Positions 38,711 through 50,525 of a stretch of DNA of 64,000 nucleotides are shown one piece after another (positions within the stretch are counted from its first letter, which is position 1; every line of letters begins with the position of its first letter). The notes under the pieces were generated by a model. That model had not been told where the DNA came from and ran no database searches. It saw only the letters and a list, made by a program, of their open reading frames with translations. The stretch is from positions 102,581,226 through 102,645,225 of the forward strand of contig NC_034409.1 of assembly GCF_002078875.1 (NCBI RefSeq). Direction: 5' to 3'. The position numbers were made by a program, and so were the translations under genes. The stretch comes from Numida meleagris (Eukaryota; Chordata; Aves; Galliformes; Numididae).

Positions 38711-39240
38711 TGCCAGCGCTGCGAGGGGCGGCGCCAGCGGGCGCCTTGGAGACCGGCGGCTATTGGTTCCCCCGCCGGTCAATCCGAGCTGAGCGAGCCA
38801 ATGGAAGGCGGCGGCGGCGAGCAGCGGGGCGTTCGGAGTTGGAATGTTGTGTGACAATGGCCCACGCGGCGCCCAGGTGGGAGGGGAGGGGCCGCTCCCC
38901 CGGGGGGCGGGCGGCGACGACGAGGCCACGCGCCGCCCGCCCGCCCGACACAAAAGCGGCCCCGCGCGCCCGCCCCGGCCAATGAGGCGCGCGGGTGACC
39001 CCACCAATAGGGGAGGCGGGGGGGGCGAAGTTGGCGCGCGGCGGCGGCGGCTCTCGGGATTGGCTGTGGGCGGGAAGAGCCAAGCCCCTCTCGTCGCCCA
39101 CCGGCATGCTGGTGTGTGAGGGGCTTCGAGAGTCCGCCGTCACCGTGGGGAGGTCCGCGGCGGTGGCTGCTGTCAGCCGTAGTACCTGCATTGCTGTCCC
39201 GTGAACAGTGATCAACACGTGCCGTAGGCACGCAACTTGC

Positions 39241-39478
39241 CCGAAAAGGAGCTGAGGGTGCTGGCAGACACCAGCTGCATGTGGGTCAGCAGTGCTGCAA
39301 AGCGGGCCAATAATATCCTGGGCTGCATGAGGCTGCGAAGCGTGCTGAGGGAGGTGATTTTACCCTGCTACTGTCTGTAGTTCCAGAGTGTCCTGCTCTG
39401 GAAGGGTGATGAAGGAGCTGGAGCATCCCTCCATATGAGGAAAGGCTGAGAGAGCTGGGACTGCTCAGCCTGGAGAAC
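39241..39478 (+). repeat. CR1 LINE fragment with internal deletion
   Basis: ORF2-end blocks ('gagctgagggtgctggcaga', 'aatatcctgggctgcatgag') are followed, after a missing piece, by 'gaggaaaggctgagagagct' and 'ctcagcctggagaacag'. It reads left to right and stops abruptly where an opposite CR1 tail begins. Confidence 0.85.
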
Positions 39479-39560
39479 AGAATCCCAGCACTGCAGGGGT
39501 TGGAAGGGACCTCTGGAGATCATCAAGTCCAACTCCCTGCTAAAGCAGTTCCCCACAGCA
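39479..39560 (-). repeat. CR1 LINE 3' end in opposite orientation
   Basis: 'ggttggaagggacctctgga' followed by 'gatcatcaagtccaactccc' is the reverse complement of a CR1 3' end. It lies between two plus-oriented CR1 pieces, so it may be nested. Confidence 0.85.
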
Positions 39561-39639
39561 GGTTACATTTTCCTACAGAACTTCCTGAAAAAGCTCAGAG
39601 GGGTACTTGTCAATGTGTATAAATACTTGGGGTGCAAGA

Positions 39640-39801
39640 GAGATAGATAAAGGCTGTGGAGTCTCCTCCTTGGAGATGTCCAAAAGCCGCCTGGACGTGG
39701 CCCTGGGCAGCCTGCTCCGAGTGTCCCTCCTGGAGCAGGGCTTGGGCCAGGTGCACCCAGAGGCCCCACCAGCCTCAGCCATTCTGTGATCCTGTGACCA
39801 A
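39640..39801 (+). repeat. CR1 LINE 3' fragment
   Basis: 'ggctgtggagtctcctcctt', 'tggacgtggccctgggcagc' and the tail 'cagccattctgtgatcctgtga' (split here by position 39,790) mark the 3' end of CR1. It may be the continuation of the copy at 39,241. Confidence 0.88.
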
Positions 39802-39954
39802 ATCCTATATCCTTGTTTTCTTTCTCCTCCCGCAAATACATGCCCTCATCCTACTTGGGCTCTTTATGCATAACACCCTGATGTGCACCACCAGCACCTT
39901 TGGCCACAAATGCAATTCAGGCACTGAGCGGGTGTGAGCTGCTGGCTTGGCTGA

Positions 39955-39960
39955 GGGGAG
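39955..39960 (+). repeat. Target-site duplication of the solo LTR, left copy
   Basis: GGGGAG directly abuts the LTR start. The identical hexamer at 40,490-40,495 abuts the LTR end. Confidence 0.85.
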
Positions 39961-40489
39961 TGTCATGGTTTTATGATTTTCGGTTATTGGTATTCCACAT
40001 CATAACATCATGTAGTGAATGTACCTGGTTCTCAGAAGAGAAGGACTACTACAGTCCCCACGGCACTTTGCTCCTCTGTTACCATTTTCCAGCCGGAGGG
40101 AAAAGATAAAAGCTCGCAGTATAAAAACTTGCAGATCACGAGACCTCGTCCCTTTTTCCGCCGTCTCTCGTCTTGGCAGCACCTCGCTCTCCAGCCGTCT
40201 TATCGTCGGTAGTAGAGTAAGGCCTACCTTGATTTTGGGACATTCTCTCTCTCTGTGTTGGATTTATCAGCTTAAATTGTAATTATATTGTATTATAGTG
40301 TGTTGTTTTGCATTCCGATATTTTATTTAGTAAATTAGTTTGTTTCTCCTCAGATTGTTGCCGCTGTTCTTTGCTCTCAGGGCCATCTCCCTACCCTTTT
40401 CCCCTTTCCCCTTTTCCCGGGACGTGGGCCCTTGGGTCCCCCGTCCCCTTTGTCACGGAATCGGGCCTAACGCCCGTAAACCGTTGACA
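39961..40489 (+). mobile_element. Solo LTR of an avian endogenous retrovirus, complete
   Basis: The element is 529 bp, begins TGTCATGG and ends GTTGACA, giving a 5-bp terminal inverted repeat (TGTCA/TGACA). It is flanked on both sides by the direct repeat GGGGAG (39,955-39,960 and 40,490-40,495), a 6-bp target-site duplication of the size typical of class II (alpha/beta-like) integrations. A TATAAAA box lies at 40,120-40,126, placing transcription start near 40,150. There is no primer-binding site, coding region or second LTR, so it is the product of recombination between two LTRs. A homologous fragment lies at 56,625. Confidence 0.9.
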
Positions 40490-40869
40490 GGGGAGCCAGG
40501 CAATGCTGCTGTGTAGAACAGCAAGCCATCACCTGCCAGCTAAGGCTGAAGGTTGCCGTCCTGCCAGGCAGGTGTGCCTGGTACTGCACTGCTCCATTTC
40601 TGTATACAGCAACCCAGGATTAAACTCCTTCCACACTGCAGGCTGTTCCATACAACCTGAGGATAATCTGCCCTGTTAGTTAGCAAGCTATGCTTGGCTC
40701 TTCAGCCAAGGTCTGGATACATTTACACACACATTTCCTTACAGCAATAACATGTGGGTTGTTAAGGTCTCACAGTTGGGCTTAGTTGCACAGTTATGGC
40801 AATTTGTAACTTCAATCTGATTTGACATTTTGTAAAGCTTCTGGAGAAAGGAAAAGGGGGAAAACCATT
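40490..40869. other. Non-coding between LTR and CR1
   Basis: Single-copy sequence with the right target-site copy at its left edge. Nothing else is recognised. Confidence 0.5.
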
Positions 40870-41291
40870 TTCCACCCTTTCAAGGACAGGCTGAGAGAGC
40901 TGGGGCTCTTCAGCCTGGAGAAGAGAAGGCTCCGAGGAGACCTTCTAGCAGCCTTCCAGTACCTGAAGGGGCCTACAGGAAAGCTGGGGAGGGACTTTTT
41001 GTAAGGGCAGGTAGCAACAGGATGAGGGGAAATGGTTTTAAACAGGAAGAGGGTAGATTTAGACTAGATATTAGGAAGAAATTCTTTACTGTGAAGGTGG
41101 TGAGACACTGGAACAGGTTGCCCAGTGAGGTTGTGGATGCCCCTCTCTCTGGAAGCGTTCAAGGCCAGGCTGGATGGGGCTTTGAGCAACCTGGTCTAGA
41201 GGGAGGTGTCCCTGCCTACAGCAGGGGAAATGAACTTTTTTAAGATGATCTTAAAGGTCCTTCCAACCCAAGCCATTCTATGATTCTATGA
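40870..41291 (+). repeat. CR1 LINE 3' fragment with A-rich tail
   Basis: CR1 blocks 'ctgagagagctggggctctt', 'tagatattaggaagaaattc' and 'cactggaacaggttgcccag' lead to the tail TTCTATGATTCTATGA. The tail is followed by an A8 and (AAAT)n tract at 41,292-41,310, unusual because CR1 normally lacks a poly(A) tail. Confidence 0.95.
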
Positions 41292-44200
41292 AAAAAAATA
41301 AATAAATAAAGGTACAGGAGGAGAAAGGGAGAACACCATTCCAAATGACAGCCAAGGTGGACCTGCCAAAGGCAGCAGAAGATAGCTCCGTGCAGATCGA
41401 CCTCTTTGCCCAAGCAGTGGCTGAGGACAGCTGCATCACTTCCTGGGCCTCACCAACACCACCCAGCAGAGGAGTGCTTTGACAATGCACCATCCTTGCA
41501 GAGCCAAACCAGAACAAGGAGCAGACACCTCCCTTCATGTGATGCCATGAAGAAGAGCCAGCAGTACTGAACTAAGCTCAGCATGCTGAACTGTCCATGC
41601 GTTACAGATGAGAACACAAAGCTGCCACCCCACGCGGCAAACAAAGCAATTCAGAGAGGGCTGCCTCAAAATGAGCCAGAGGAAGGGAATACAGCAGAGG
41701 CAAGTGGAGGCGTTTTCAGGAGGGCTGTGTTTGGCAGAGTGGCAGAAGAACTCTCTTACTTCGCAGAGCACAGGTGGCAGAATTGGGATTGTAACTCAGG
41801 AAACTGAAGCTGAAAGAGTCCTCTAGTCCAACTTCCTTCCCAAAGCATGCCTAAATTCAGTATCAGGTAGGTTGTGCAGGGATCTGCCTCCAGCTTCAAG
41901 GCTGGAGATGTCACACATCTGTGTTGGCACATTCTGTGCCATCTTGCACACCTTGCATGCCATGGACTCCAGCTCTTGTCTCCGTGTCCTCCAACTGGGC
42001 ACACAAGACAATAAACTAACCAGGAGAGTCCAATGCCAGAGCAATGCTGCCGTTCGCCACCATTGCAAATACAAGCACGGTCCTGCTTCGACACCGCTGG
42101 CACTTCCAGCAGCTGCCCAGGAGGGAGGGCCGGGGGGATTGGCTTGTTGGAGATGTTTGCCATCAGACACAGCACAGACAGCTTCAGGTGTCTGGGGGAG
42201 GCAGGGGCTGCTCCCACTGGGCCAGCTCCTGGACCCCACACACTGCTCTGCTCTGCCAATACCGGCACCGGGTGGGGAATGGGCCAGAGGCTGAAACCCC
42301 CTTGGCAAGGTGGGTGTGGGCAGACAGCTGCATCTCCTGCAGACCTGGCTGTGCGGCTGGGACTTACACTAGCTAATAGAGGCATATTTTTAAGTAATCC
42401 CACTTCATTAGCAAGTTTTCCAGGGCCTCGGTCTGTAATGAGTGAAACCCATTAGTCATCTGACAGCTCTAGTTATTCTGCATGTCAAGTCCTATCTCTT
42501 CATTTATATATCCAGACTGTTATGGCAAGCTGGTGTGCTGTGTGTACCCCTCCACCTACTCCCTGCTAATTTAAAGGTTGTTATTTTTGGCTCGAAGTAA
42601 TTGTCTGCATAAAAAGTTCGCTTTCCTCCAGAAAAAATAAAAGGAAGCAGAATGAGGGACTGAAAAGAAAACTCTCCTTGCTATACACCATTTGTCCAAC
42701 ATCGGGAAACTCTGTTTTCAGATAATTCAACACAAGTAAGGTATCCTCCTATGAAGATTCTGTCTGGGTTTATGAATGGTTGAGCTGCAAAACTGTAGTT
42801 GCTTTTGGCATAAATGATCCACGGGGCACCCAGGAGTAGCTCACACAGAAAAGGAAGGAAAAAAAAAAACCACAGCCTTGCAATTCACAGCCAACAGAGC
42901 ATTGCAGTGATGGCAATTCTATGATCAAAATGACAAACTAACGTTTGCTCACCTGGAAATTGAAACGGGTGAGGAAAACTGAAAGCAAAATACTGTCTCT
43001 ACACTAGACATGCCATGTCCATTTTAAAAATTAATTATCTGTAAATAAGGCATTTTTTCCTTTGTAGTGCCTGTTTTGATATTTCTTCTCAAAAAATACT
43101 GGCTTCTCAGCTAGTATTTATCAGAATAATTTTCAGGCAGCAGCAAGGCTGGTAGTAGCACCTCTAGGATTACGTAAAAGCAGAGGTGCACTTGATGAAT
43201 TACTGTCCACCTTAGCTCTCTTTGAATAATGCTATTATCTGTGTTCACTGCCGGTTGCAAGGGAAGCGATATGTAAAATCACAGAGTACTTTGGCTAATG
43301 GCAAAGTCAGAGTTTTCCCTGGGGTATGATTGCTTATGCCGTAAGTACACATATCGGGAAGGTAATAGCCCTGGCTTCCAATCCCAGATTTGTTGTCATT
43401 TTATGGTATTAAAGGGTTTCTTTCAATGTCATTGCTAATTTATGGATAAAGAATGCATTACTGAAAAGCCTATATGAGGGTGAAAAAAAAGGACCATCAC
43501 TGAAAATAGTTATTTCTTGTTGGATTAGCTTAACCCGCACATGTAAACCTAAGCAAAATCTGTGGCATTACATTAGTTCTAGAGAACTGGCCTCAGCCCT
43601 GATTTAGGTCACAGACAGAGAGTCATTTATTGTCTTTAGATAAATCCCAGAGGGGACATTTGCCCTTGTGGCCATCTCCCTAAACCAGCAGGATTTGGTC
43701 CCAGCCCTGCACGGCTGGCTTTTGTTTGATGAAGGAAATCATGGGGACACCATGAAGACAGACAGCAGGGAGGTCAAGAAAATAGAGAGAAGCCAAAAAA
43801 CACTTGAAGTGTCATTGGCATTGATAAAAATAGAACCTACGCCTGTAAATCTGGTATCTGTAGGGAAGGGATATTTCGTTTGGTACTGGGAGGTGGTCAA
43901 GGGTTTTCACTAGATCAGCTAACACCATTAAAAAACAGCAGCTTTCAGGCACGCAAGCCTTTCCTCCTTGCTAAGAACAGTTTGAGGTCAGCTGTTTTGG
44001 GTCTGATTGAATCGTGTTAATCATCTGGACAAATTAAGAAGAAGTTTAGTCAGCACTTATGAAGTGCTCACAAAAGAGGTGTAGGAGAGGCAGGTGAATA
44101 CTGCTTATGGGATACTGACGTGTTTGTAGGAGGGGAACAGCTGTAATATATCTTAAAAGTTAGTATATTCTTCATGGCTGGGATGTCTTCTTAGGTTCTT

Positions 44201-44724
44201 TACTCCCAGCTTCACTTTCTGAAGGTGTTTTGTAAGGCCCTCCAAGTCTGTTCTAAGAAAAATGTTCCTGTTTTCTGTTTGGTGCTTCTTTCTCTGTGGT
44301 CTGGGGGTGTTAATCTTGGCAGCTAGCTGCAGCAGGTTCCCACATGCCATTTCCCCAAAGGCAGGGGTGCAACGAGAGGAACAGGCATCAGTTTGGTGTG
44401 TGCATGTGGGTGCTGCATCCGCTCTGCACTGGTGGCTCTTCGACTGCGTGAAAGGAATCACCCTTTCGACAGCACCTAGGCAAGAGCTCAGCTGCGTAAT
44501 TCAAGAGAGGCACTAGTATTCTGCAGCGATGATGTCTAAGAAATACCTGTATGACTAATAAGAATGGATTTTCAAGTCATTTTTATCTTCATAATGGCAT
44601 TAGTCAGCCTGCAGGTATGTGTGTTTCTACAAACGCAGCCTTCGGATCTTCTGATAGCTTGCTCAGGAGCATCATCTGGTGGTGGCGGCAGGGAAACATT
44701 ATCCCTCTGGCAGCACTCATTTCA
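41292..44724. other. Non-coding; possible split MIR-like pieces and AT-rich single-copy DNA
   Basis: Two short MIR-like pieces are visible: GTTACAGATGAGAACACAAA near 41,600 and 'ggtggcagaattgggattgt' near 41,771, separated by unrelated DNA. From 42,340 to 43,660 the sequence is AT-rich and repeat-free, with blocks that look slowly evolving. The 215-codon frame at 42,403-41,756 (minus) has no motif, and frames on the other strand overlap it, so it is not called. Confidence 0.4.
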
Positions 44725-45590
44725 TCGAATCACAGAATGGTTTGGGTTGGAAGGACCCTCAAAGCCCACCCAGCCCCAACCCCTGCCGTGGGTAGGGCTG
44801 CCCCCACCAGCTCTGGCTGCCCAGGGCCCCATCCAACCTGGCCTTGAGCACCTCCAGGGATGGGGCACCACAGCTTCTCTGGGCAGCACCATCCCGAGTG
44901 AAATATTTCTTCCTAGCATAGTCTAAATTTCCCCGCAGCCTTCTTTTCTTGAGGCTGAACAAGCCCAGCTCCTTCTGCCTTTCTTCAAGAGAGGTGCTCC
45001 AGCCCTCTGATCATCTTCATGCCCTCCTCTGGACCCTCTCCAACAGCTCCATGTCTTCCTTGTGCTGAGGGCCCTGGGTTTGCATGCATTACTCCAGGTG
45101 GGGCCTTACAAGAGCAGAGCAGAGGAGGAAAATCCCATCCCTCACCCTGCTGCCCACCCCTCTTGTGATGCAGCCCAGAAGGCCAACTGCATTTTGGGCT
45201 GCAGGTGCACACTGCTGGCTCATGTCCAGCTTTTCGAATCCCCAAGTCCTTCACCACAGCGCTGCTCTCCATGAGTTCTTCACCCTGTCTGTACACATAT
45301 CTGTGGTTGCCCTGAGCCAAAGTGCAACACCTTGCACCTGGCCTTGTTGAACCTCATTAGATTCACGTGTGTTCACTCTTCAAGCCTGTCCAGGTCTCTC
45401 TGGATGGCATCCCTTCCTTCCACTGTGCAAACTGCACCATTCAGCTTGGTGTCATCAGCAAAGTTGCTGAGGGTACGCTTGATTCCACTGTCTACATTGT
45501 TGATAAAGATGTTAAAGAGTACCGATCCCAAGACAGACCCCTGGGGGGCACCACCTGTGACAGGCTTCCACTTGGACATAGAGCCAGCAC
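44725..45590 (-). mobile_element. CR1 LINE, 0.87 kb, includes part of the reverse-transcriptase region
   Basis: The copy runs right to left and ends with the CR1 tail at 44,725 (CGAATCACAGAATGG). Near its 5' end a minus-strand frame encodes '[19 protein letters not shown]' and then FADDTKLNG, so the second catalytic box is intact here, unlike the copy at 1,021. The rest of the ORF2 end is interrupted by stops and frameshifts, and part of the 3' region is deleted. Confidence 0.93.
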
Positions 45591-48500
45591 TAGCTGGGCT
45601 CGGCGAGTACCAAGCAAGAAGCACCACGCAGGGTTGTGATGATACCTATCAGTGCCTTGGTTGGGCAATAATCCCTGAGGGACAAAGGACACAGATTTGT
45701 TCTCTCCCCGCAGCCTGGGGAGGTAGGGAATGAACTCTCAAGCCCATGTGCTCCAGCAGCATTGCTCTTAGTCTTTTTTTTTTTTTTCCAGTTACTAAAG
45801 TAGGCTCCAAACCATGGAGACCTGCAGAAGCATGCTCCCAGAGCTACTTATGGACACAGCTTTTTAGTCCATTGGACTTGCCAGCCGGCCCACACCCTGG
45901 AAGGGCTACATGGGAAAACATGCCCATTCCCTGCAGAATAACAGCAGGAAGGGGCAGTCAGCCCTGCTGTCTGTAGACAAGCAGGCTGCAGCAAACCTCA
46001 CCCCAGCCTTAAAGACTGGCCTTCTGTCCCCAGTGTTGTCGAATCAATTTGCTTTTCTCAAGCAAATTTACAGCAAAAGCATGTTTATGGAGAATTACTC
46101 ACACTTCATCCCACAGTGCATCAGGACCTTGAGACTCAGAGAAGCACACAGCTGCTTATGAAAGAATGGAGAGTGAATACCCTCTGCCCTTCCTGTCTTA
46201 GTCATTCGCCTGGAGCTTTTCTTCCTCAAATATTAAGGTTTTTCTGATTACCTGCTCTTCATGAAGAGGCAATTGTGCCTGCAGACTATTTGAAAGCAAT
46301 AGATAATCCATTTAAAATATTAATGCCAGAGAGAAGTGACCTCTTACTTAACAGTGTGTTGGAGTAGGGCTGTCCATGCCATACTTGCCATGGGGAGGAA
46401 AGCGGTGGCAAGCATTCCCGGCATACTGCTTCTCTGGAGATGACGGTATAGAGAGCAAAAGCTGCAGTCAGAGTTTATACAGACCATCTTCTCCCATGTA
46501 GGTGTGGAGTAGGGAAGAAATTGAGGCAGGGGGCAGGGTGGTGGCTCCAAGAGCTTTCCATCAGTTTATCTAAATGTTTAAGCCACGCTTAGCATCATTG
46601 CTTCTATAGGTAGCCACTGATGAGGTCACTACCTCTCCTCCAAATAAACAAGAGACACTGCAAACCTGTGTCATTTTTACTCCTACTAACCATGGTGGAA
46701 CAGGCACCTCAGGTTTGAAAAACGCTTTGGAGTTTTTCGTGGCACTTCACAAAATCAACCAAGAACTTGAGTTTACCTACTGCAGTTTAAAACACAGCTT
46801 AACAAGTGGTTTGGCAGATCAGCTACCGCATGTGTTGAACAGTTGACATTTATACCTCCAGGCCCTTTGGAAGGACATGGTCTTGAAAGGGATTTGAGAC
46901 ATGGCTAAGATGCACTGGAAGGTGAAGGATGAGGCAACAGAAGAGACAACTCCTTGCACATGCATGCTACAGAAATTTAAGAGGATCTTGGCCACCGTGG
47001 GAAAACTCTTGGTTGGATCTCTGTTGCAAACTGCTTTGAGCAAGTGCGGGCAGGAGGAGAGAAGAGATCAGGGTTTATGGGCCCTTGGAAGAAGACTGTT
47101 GCTCTGAACATGAGACAAGGCCTTGGCCTGTACCAGCGGCATAGGCAAAGCATGGATGGCTCCAGCCCCCAAAGGGAGGAAGATCTCACAGTCTTTACTG
47201 GCACCTCAGGCTGTACCTATGCTGCTGAATGGAAGAAGATCAAGAACTAACTCTTTGCTTAGCTGCTGAACAGCATTTCTAGGCACAACCCCTGTACCTG
47301 GCTATGGGCTAGCCTGCTCTGATAGCAGGTATACCATGCAGGCATTGACCTAATAACTACTCAGTGAAGATAATCAGGAATCCACTCCCCACTCCTCCTG
47401 TACTTAGCAAGTGCAGACACACCTAACTGTCTTCTTGAGGAACCTGGGGAGGAAGTGCTACCCTGCAAAGACTCTCACAAGCCAACATAGTGCTGTAAAA
47501 CTCAGAAGAAAAGGCAGAAAAGGCAGATGACAGGTGAAACAGTTTGTTGTTGTTTTGTTCTTACTGGTTTGACAGAGCTAGCAAAGTTTTCTGGACAGAA
47601 GCATACGCTGTCCTTGAGCAGCATGAGACCATACTGCTTAGCCTCTCTGGACATGTGTCCTCCTGGATGATATTAAGATGGGGCAATTTTAAACATCTTG
47701 ACTTCTGAGAATTCTGGCTTTTTTGAATTTTCTCTTTGGACCGTAAGCCTCTGAGATGCTTTGTTGTAAGACAATTTCCCAGGGCAATCCTGGGCAGCTC
47801 AGCAGTACAGAACTGTCTGAGCTGAGAGCATACCCATCCATTCTGTCCTTGCCTGCAGTGATGGATGTTAGGTCCCATTTCAGAGGGGAGCAGAGAGTGT
47901 TAGGTGTTGCTGAATGATTGTGCCTATTGATTTGTGTTTATTAGTCCCATTATTTCTATTACACAAGTGCTTCAGCTGTCGTCCATAACTTAACTCTGCC
48001 TGGCTGATGTGAGTAATAAGTCACTCTGCCCTCCAATTCCAGCAAACGGTTTGTCCACAATGGGCATTTATTTTCCACCTACATGGACAAAATACAGTTG
48101 GGGTGTTGGAGGTGGAAGGCACAAACTGGCTCTTTGCCAAGCATAGTGCATATGGCCAATCCTTTAGCACTGCTCTTGCAGTATTTGGCAGAGCAGGGGG
48201 AAGCCAAAAGCTTGGAAGCTCCTTCTGGGATCCAGCCACTGCAGTGTTAGTTAGGCACTGGTACCACCTCAGCCCCTCCCTGTTACTAAATCCTGCTACA
48301 GGATTAACTTGACTGTGCTGTCAGCATCTTACTTTCATTCGGAAGGATGGCAAATTGTTTAGCAGCCTGTATAATCGGGAAATGCTGTTGGAAGAGCCAG
48401 GTGTTGTCTAAACTGAAATTGCTACCTCATGCGTGCAGGGGGATTCTGTTTCTTGGAACAGTCACAGTCCCCATATCACTAAAGGGCCAGCGCTCACATC

Positions 48501-50359
48501 CTGACATCTTGACTGGAGATGCTGACAGAGACATTATGTGTCTCTGTGCCATTCAGTTTAAAATCCTTTTTTCCCCAGGCAGACCATGTGAACATGACAG
48601 GCTGCTTCCAATGTTCTCTAATGGAGGTTTTCTTCCCCACAAGCAAGTCTTACACCCCTTGTTTTATTACAGTCTGATACAAGATGCCATACAAATATCT
48701 TCTCTGTATTCCCACAGGAATGACAGCAATCCTCTGTACTAACTTGAAGGCTTTCTGATGTCTTTACAAATACATTGTTTTCAGCATACTCTCTCTTCCA
48801 GAAAACTATCCTCTCCAGACATTATGAGATGAGGAGACCTTTTTTCACAGTTTATATTGTCACATAGCCAGAGATTCACAAAAATTTCCAAATTACAAAC
48901 CTACCTAGAAAAGGGCAAATTTATTTTTGTCCAGTAGATGAACCTACATCATTTATTCCATTTGCTTCTCGTTTAATAGAACAAGGAACATCTTCACAAA
49001 ACACTCCTTTTAGGTCGTTTTTTTTTTTTTTTTTCACTGAAATTCACCAACAGGGAATTAAGCATGACTTGTAAAACTTTTCCTGGAGCTCAGTGCCTCA
49101 CAGTCCCTAGGTCTGAATGCCTGGCAGGTAGGCACAGGGATCTCCACCAAAGACTTTCTCTGAAGAGCTAAGTACTTACCAGAGCCTGACCGCAGCAGCC
49201 TGCACAGGGCTGCTCCATCCAAGTGGAGGCTGCCTGAACACAAGGCTGCTGAAAATGGAGTGCCCAAAACTGGACAGAGATGGACTGCAGAAAATGAGTG
49301 GCCATTTTAGAAAAGCTGGTGAGGAGTGTGCTGGTTTATGAGGCACAGCTGAAATTTCTTCTCCTGCCTCTGGGCCTTCTAAAGAAGGATGAAGATGGTA
49401 AAATTTCCACAAGAGGGCACAGCGAGTTGTGTATCTATATAAACTAACCAATGTCCCTGGTCTATACACTTCTTTTTCGTGAAAATTACACATTTTTGGG
49501 TATTTTAGCAAAGGAAGACATATTTTCAAGTATTTTAGCGATGCTAATTGTGAAAAGCAGAATCTGTCAAAGGAAACCTGTAGCAATGATGCCATCCAGT
49601 GGCCAGCACACTTGTCATTGCTAATAAGCTCTGAATTCACCAGAACAGACACCAACTCCCATCTCCACTCCACGTACGGTTTTTTAATCATTCACATTGT
49701 ATTTTTTCCCTTTGGTCCTATCAGCACCAATGTTTGCCCTGAAATACTATGAGAAACCATGCATGCGTAGTATCTGGCTTGTTTTCAGCACAACTTTTTT
49801 CCTTTCTATCTTCTGTTTTCTTTAGAAAGCATCATCCAGAGATCAGCCACTGTGAAGTAATCCCCATAAACGCATGCATTGTTGAGTTTGTACATGATCT
49901 TTCTTTGTGCTTCTCTGATGCAAGTTGTCTTTTGCAGTGAATATCATGAACAGAGTGCTAAGGGCATGCAGGGGAGAATGTACTGAAGTGTCTGGAGTAT
50001 AGATCAAAACTGATTTTTTTTCTGTGCTATGTTACAGTCACATACTATTGCCTCCAGGTAGTTCATATAACCCCCATAAAGCAGAGACAGAACAGGAACA
50101 CCCACTGGAGGCTGGCAGGAGGTAAGAAGATAGGTGTCTTTGCAGTGACATGTACCAGAGAGGTTAGCCCAGCACCTACTTCTACACCCACCAAAACCCC
50201 ACTTAGCTGCCTGCCACAACAGCAGAAGCAAGGAAAAACACTCCTGCTCTGGTCTGCTACTTTCCTACATCTGCTGAAATAGAGCAGAGCTGCAGGGTCC
50301 CTTTGTCATAGCCACAGTGAGGCTGTTGTTCAAAGCCGGACAAGGACATGCTTGTGCCT
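45591..50359. other. Non-coding, nothing recognised
   Basis: T-runs lie near 45,773-45,787 and at 49,018-49,034 (T17). No gene, splice-paired frame or complete repeat is recognised in these 4.8 kb. Confidence 0.5.
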
Positions 50360-50525
50360 AGAATCACAGAATCAAAGAATATCTCAAGTTGGAAGGGACC
50401 CACAAGGATCCTTGAACCCAGCCCAGCTCCTCCATCGAGCTCAGGTTCCACACAGGAACACATAAAATTCAGCCTGTGTTTCTGAGAGTGTTGTCCAAAT
50501 GCTTCTTGAACTCCAGAACATGTTT
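50360..50525 (-). repeat. CR1 LINE 3' fragment
   Basis: It starts AGAATCACAGAATCAAAGAA and continues 'caagttggaagggacccaca' and 'gtccaaatgcttcttgaact', the subfamily seen at 20,285 but in reverse orientation. Confidence 0.88.

Larger units (their letters stand above)
37600..39215. promoter_or_regulatory. CpG island, probable promoter of a minus-strand gene (TIAM1 by synteny)
   Basis: Composition changes abruptly from AT-rich to very GC- and CpG-rich near 37,600 and back near 39,215. Within 380 bp there are six CCAAT boxes: on the plus strand at 38,683, 38,798, 38,979 and 39,004, and as ATTGG at 38,762 and 39,059. The box at 38,762 faces the minus strand and lies about 60 bp upstream of a YY1-like element. 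Minus-strand transcription is supported by a consensus donor at 38,601. No equally good donor was seen on the plus strand, but boxes in both directions leave room for divergent transcription. Long open frames here reflect GC-rich composition, not coding. Confidence 0.75.

Noticed and set aside
37609..39231. Many long open frames of up to 229 codons on both strands in the CpG island
   Set aside because: Stop codons are rare in very GC-rich DNA. The frames overlap in all six phases, are Arg/Pro/Gly/Ala-rich and lack any domain.
41756..42403. 215-codon minus-strand frame
   Set aside because: No recognisable domain; overlapped by plus-strand frames of 140 codons in two phases; no promoter or splice support.
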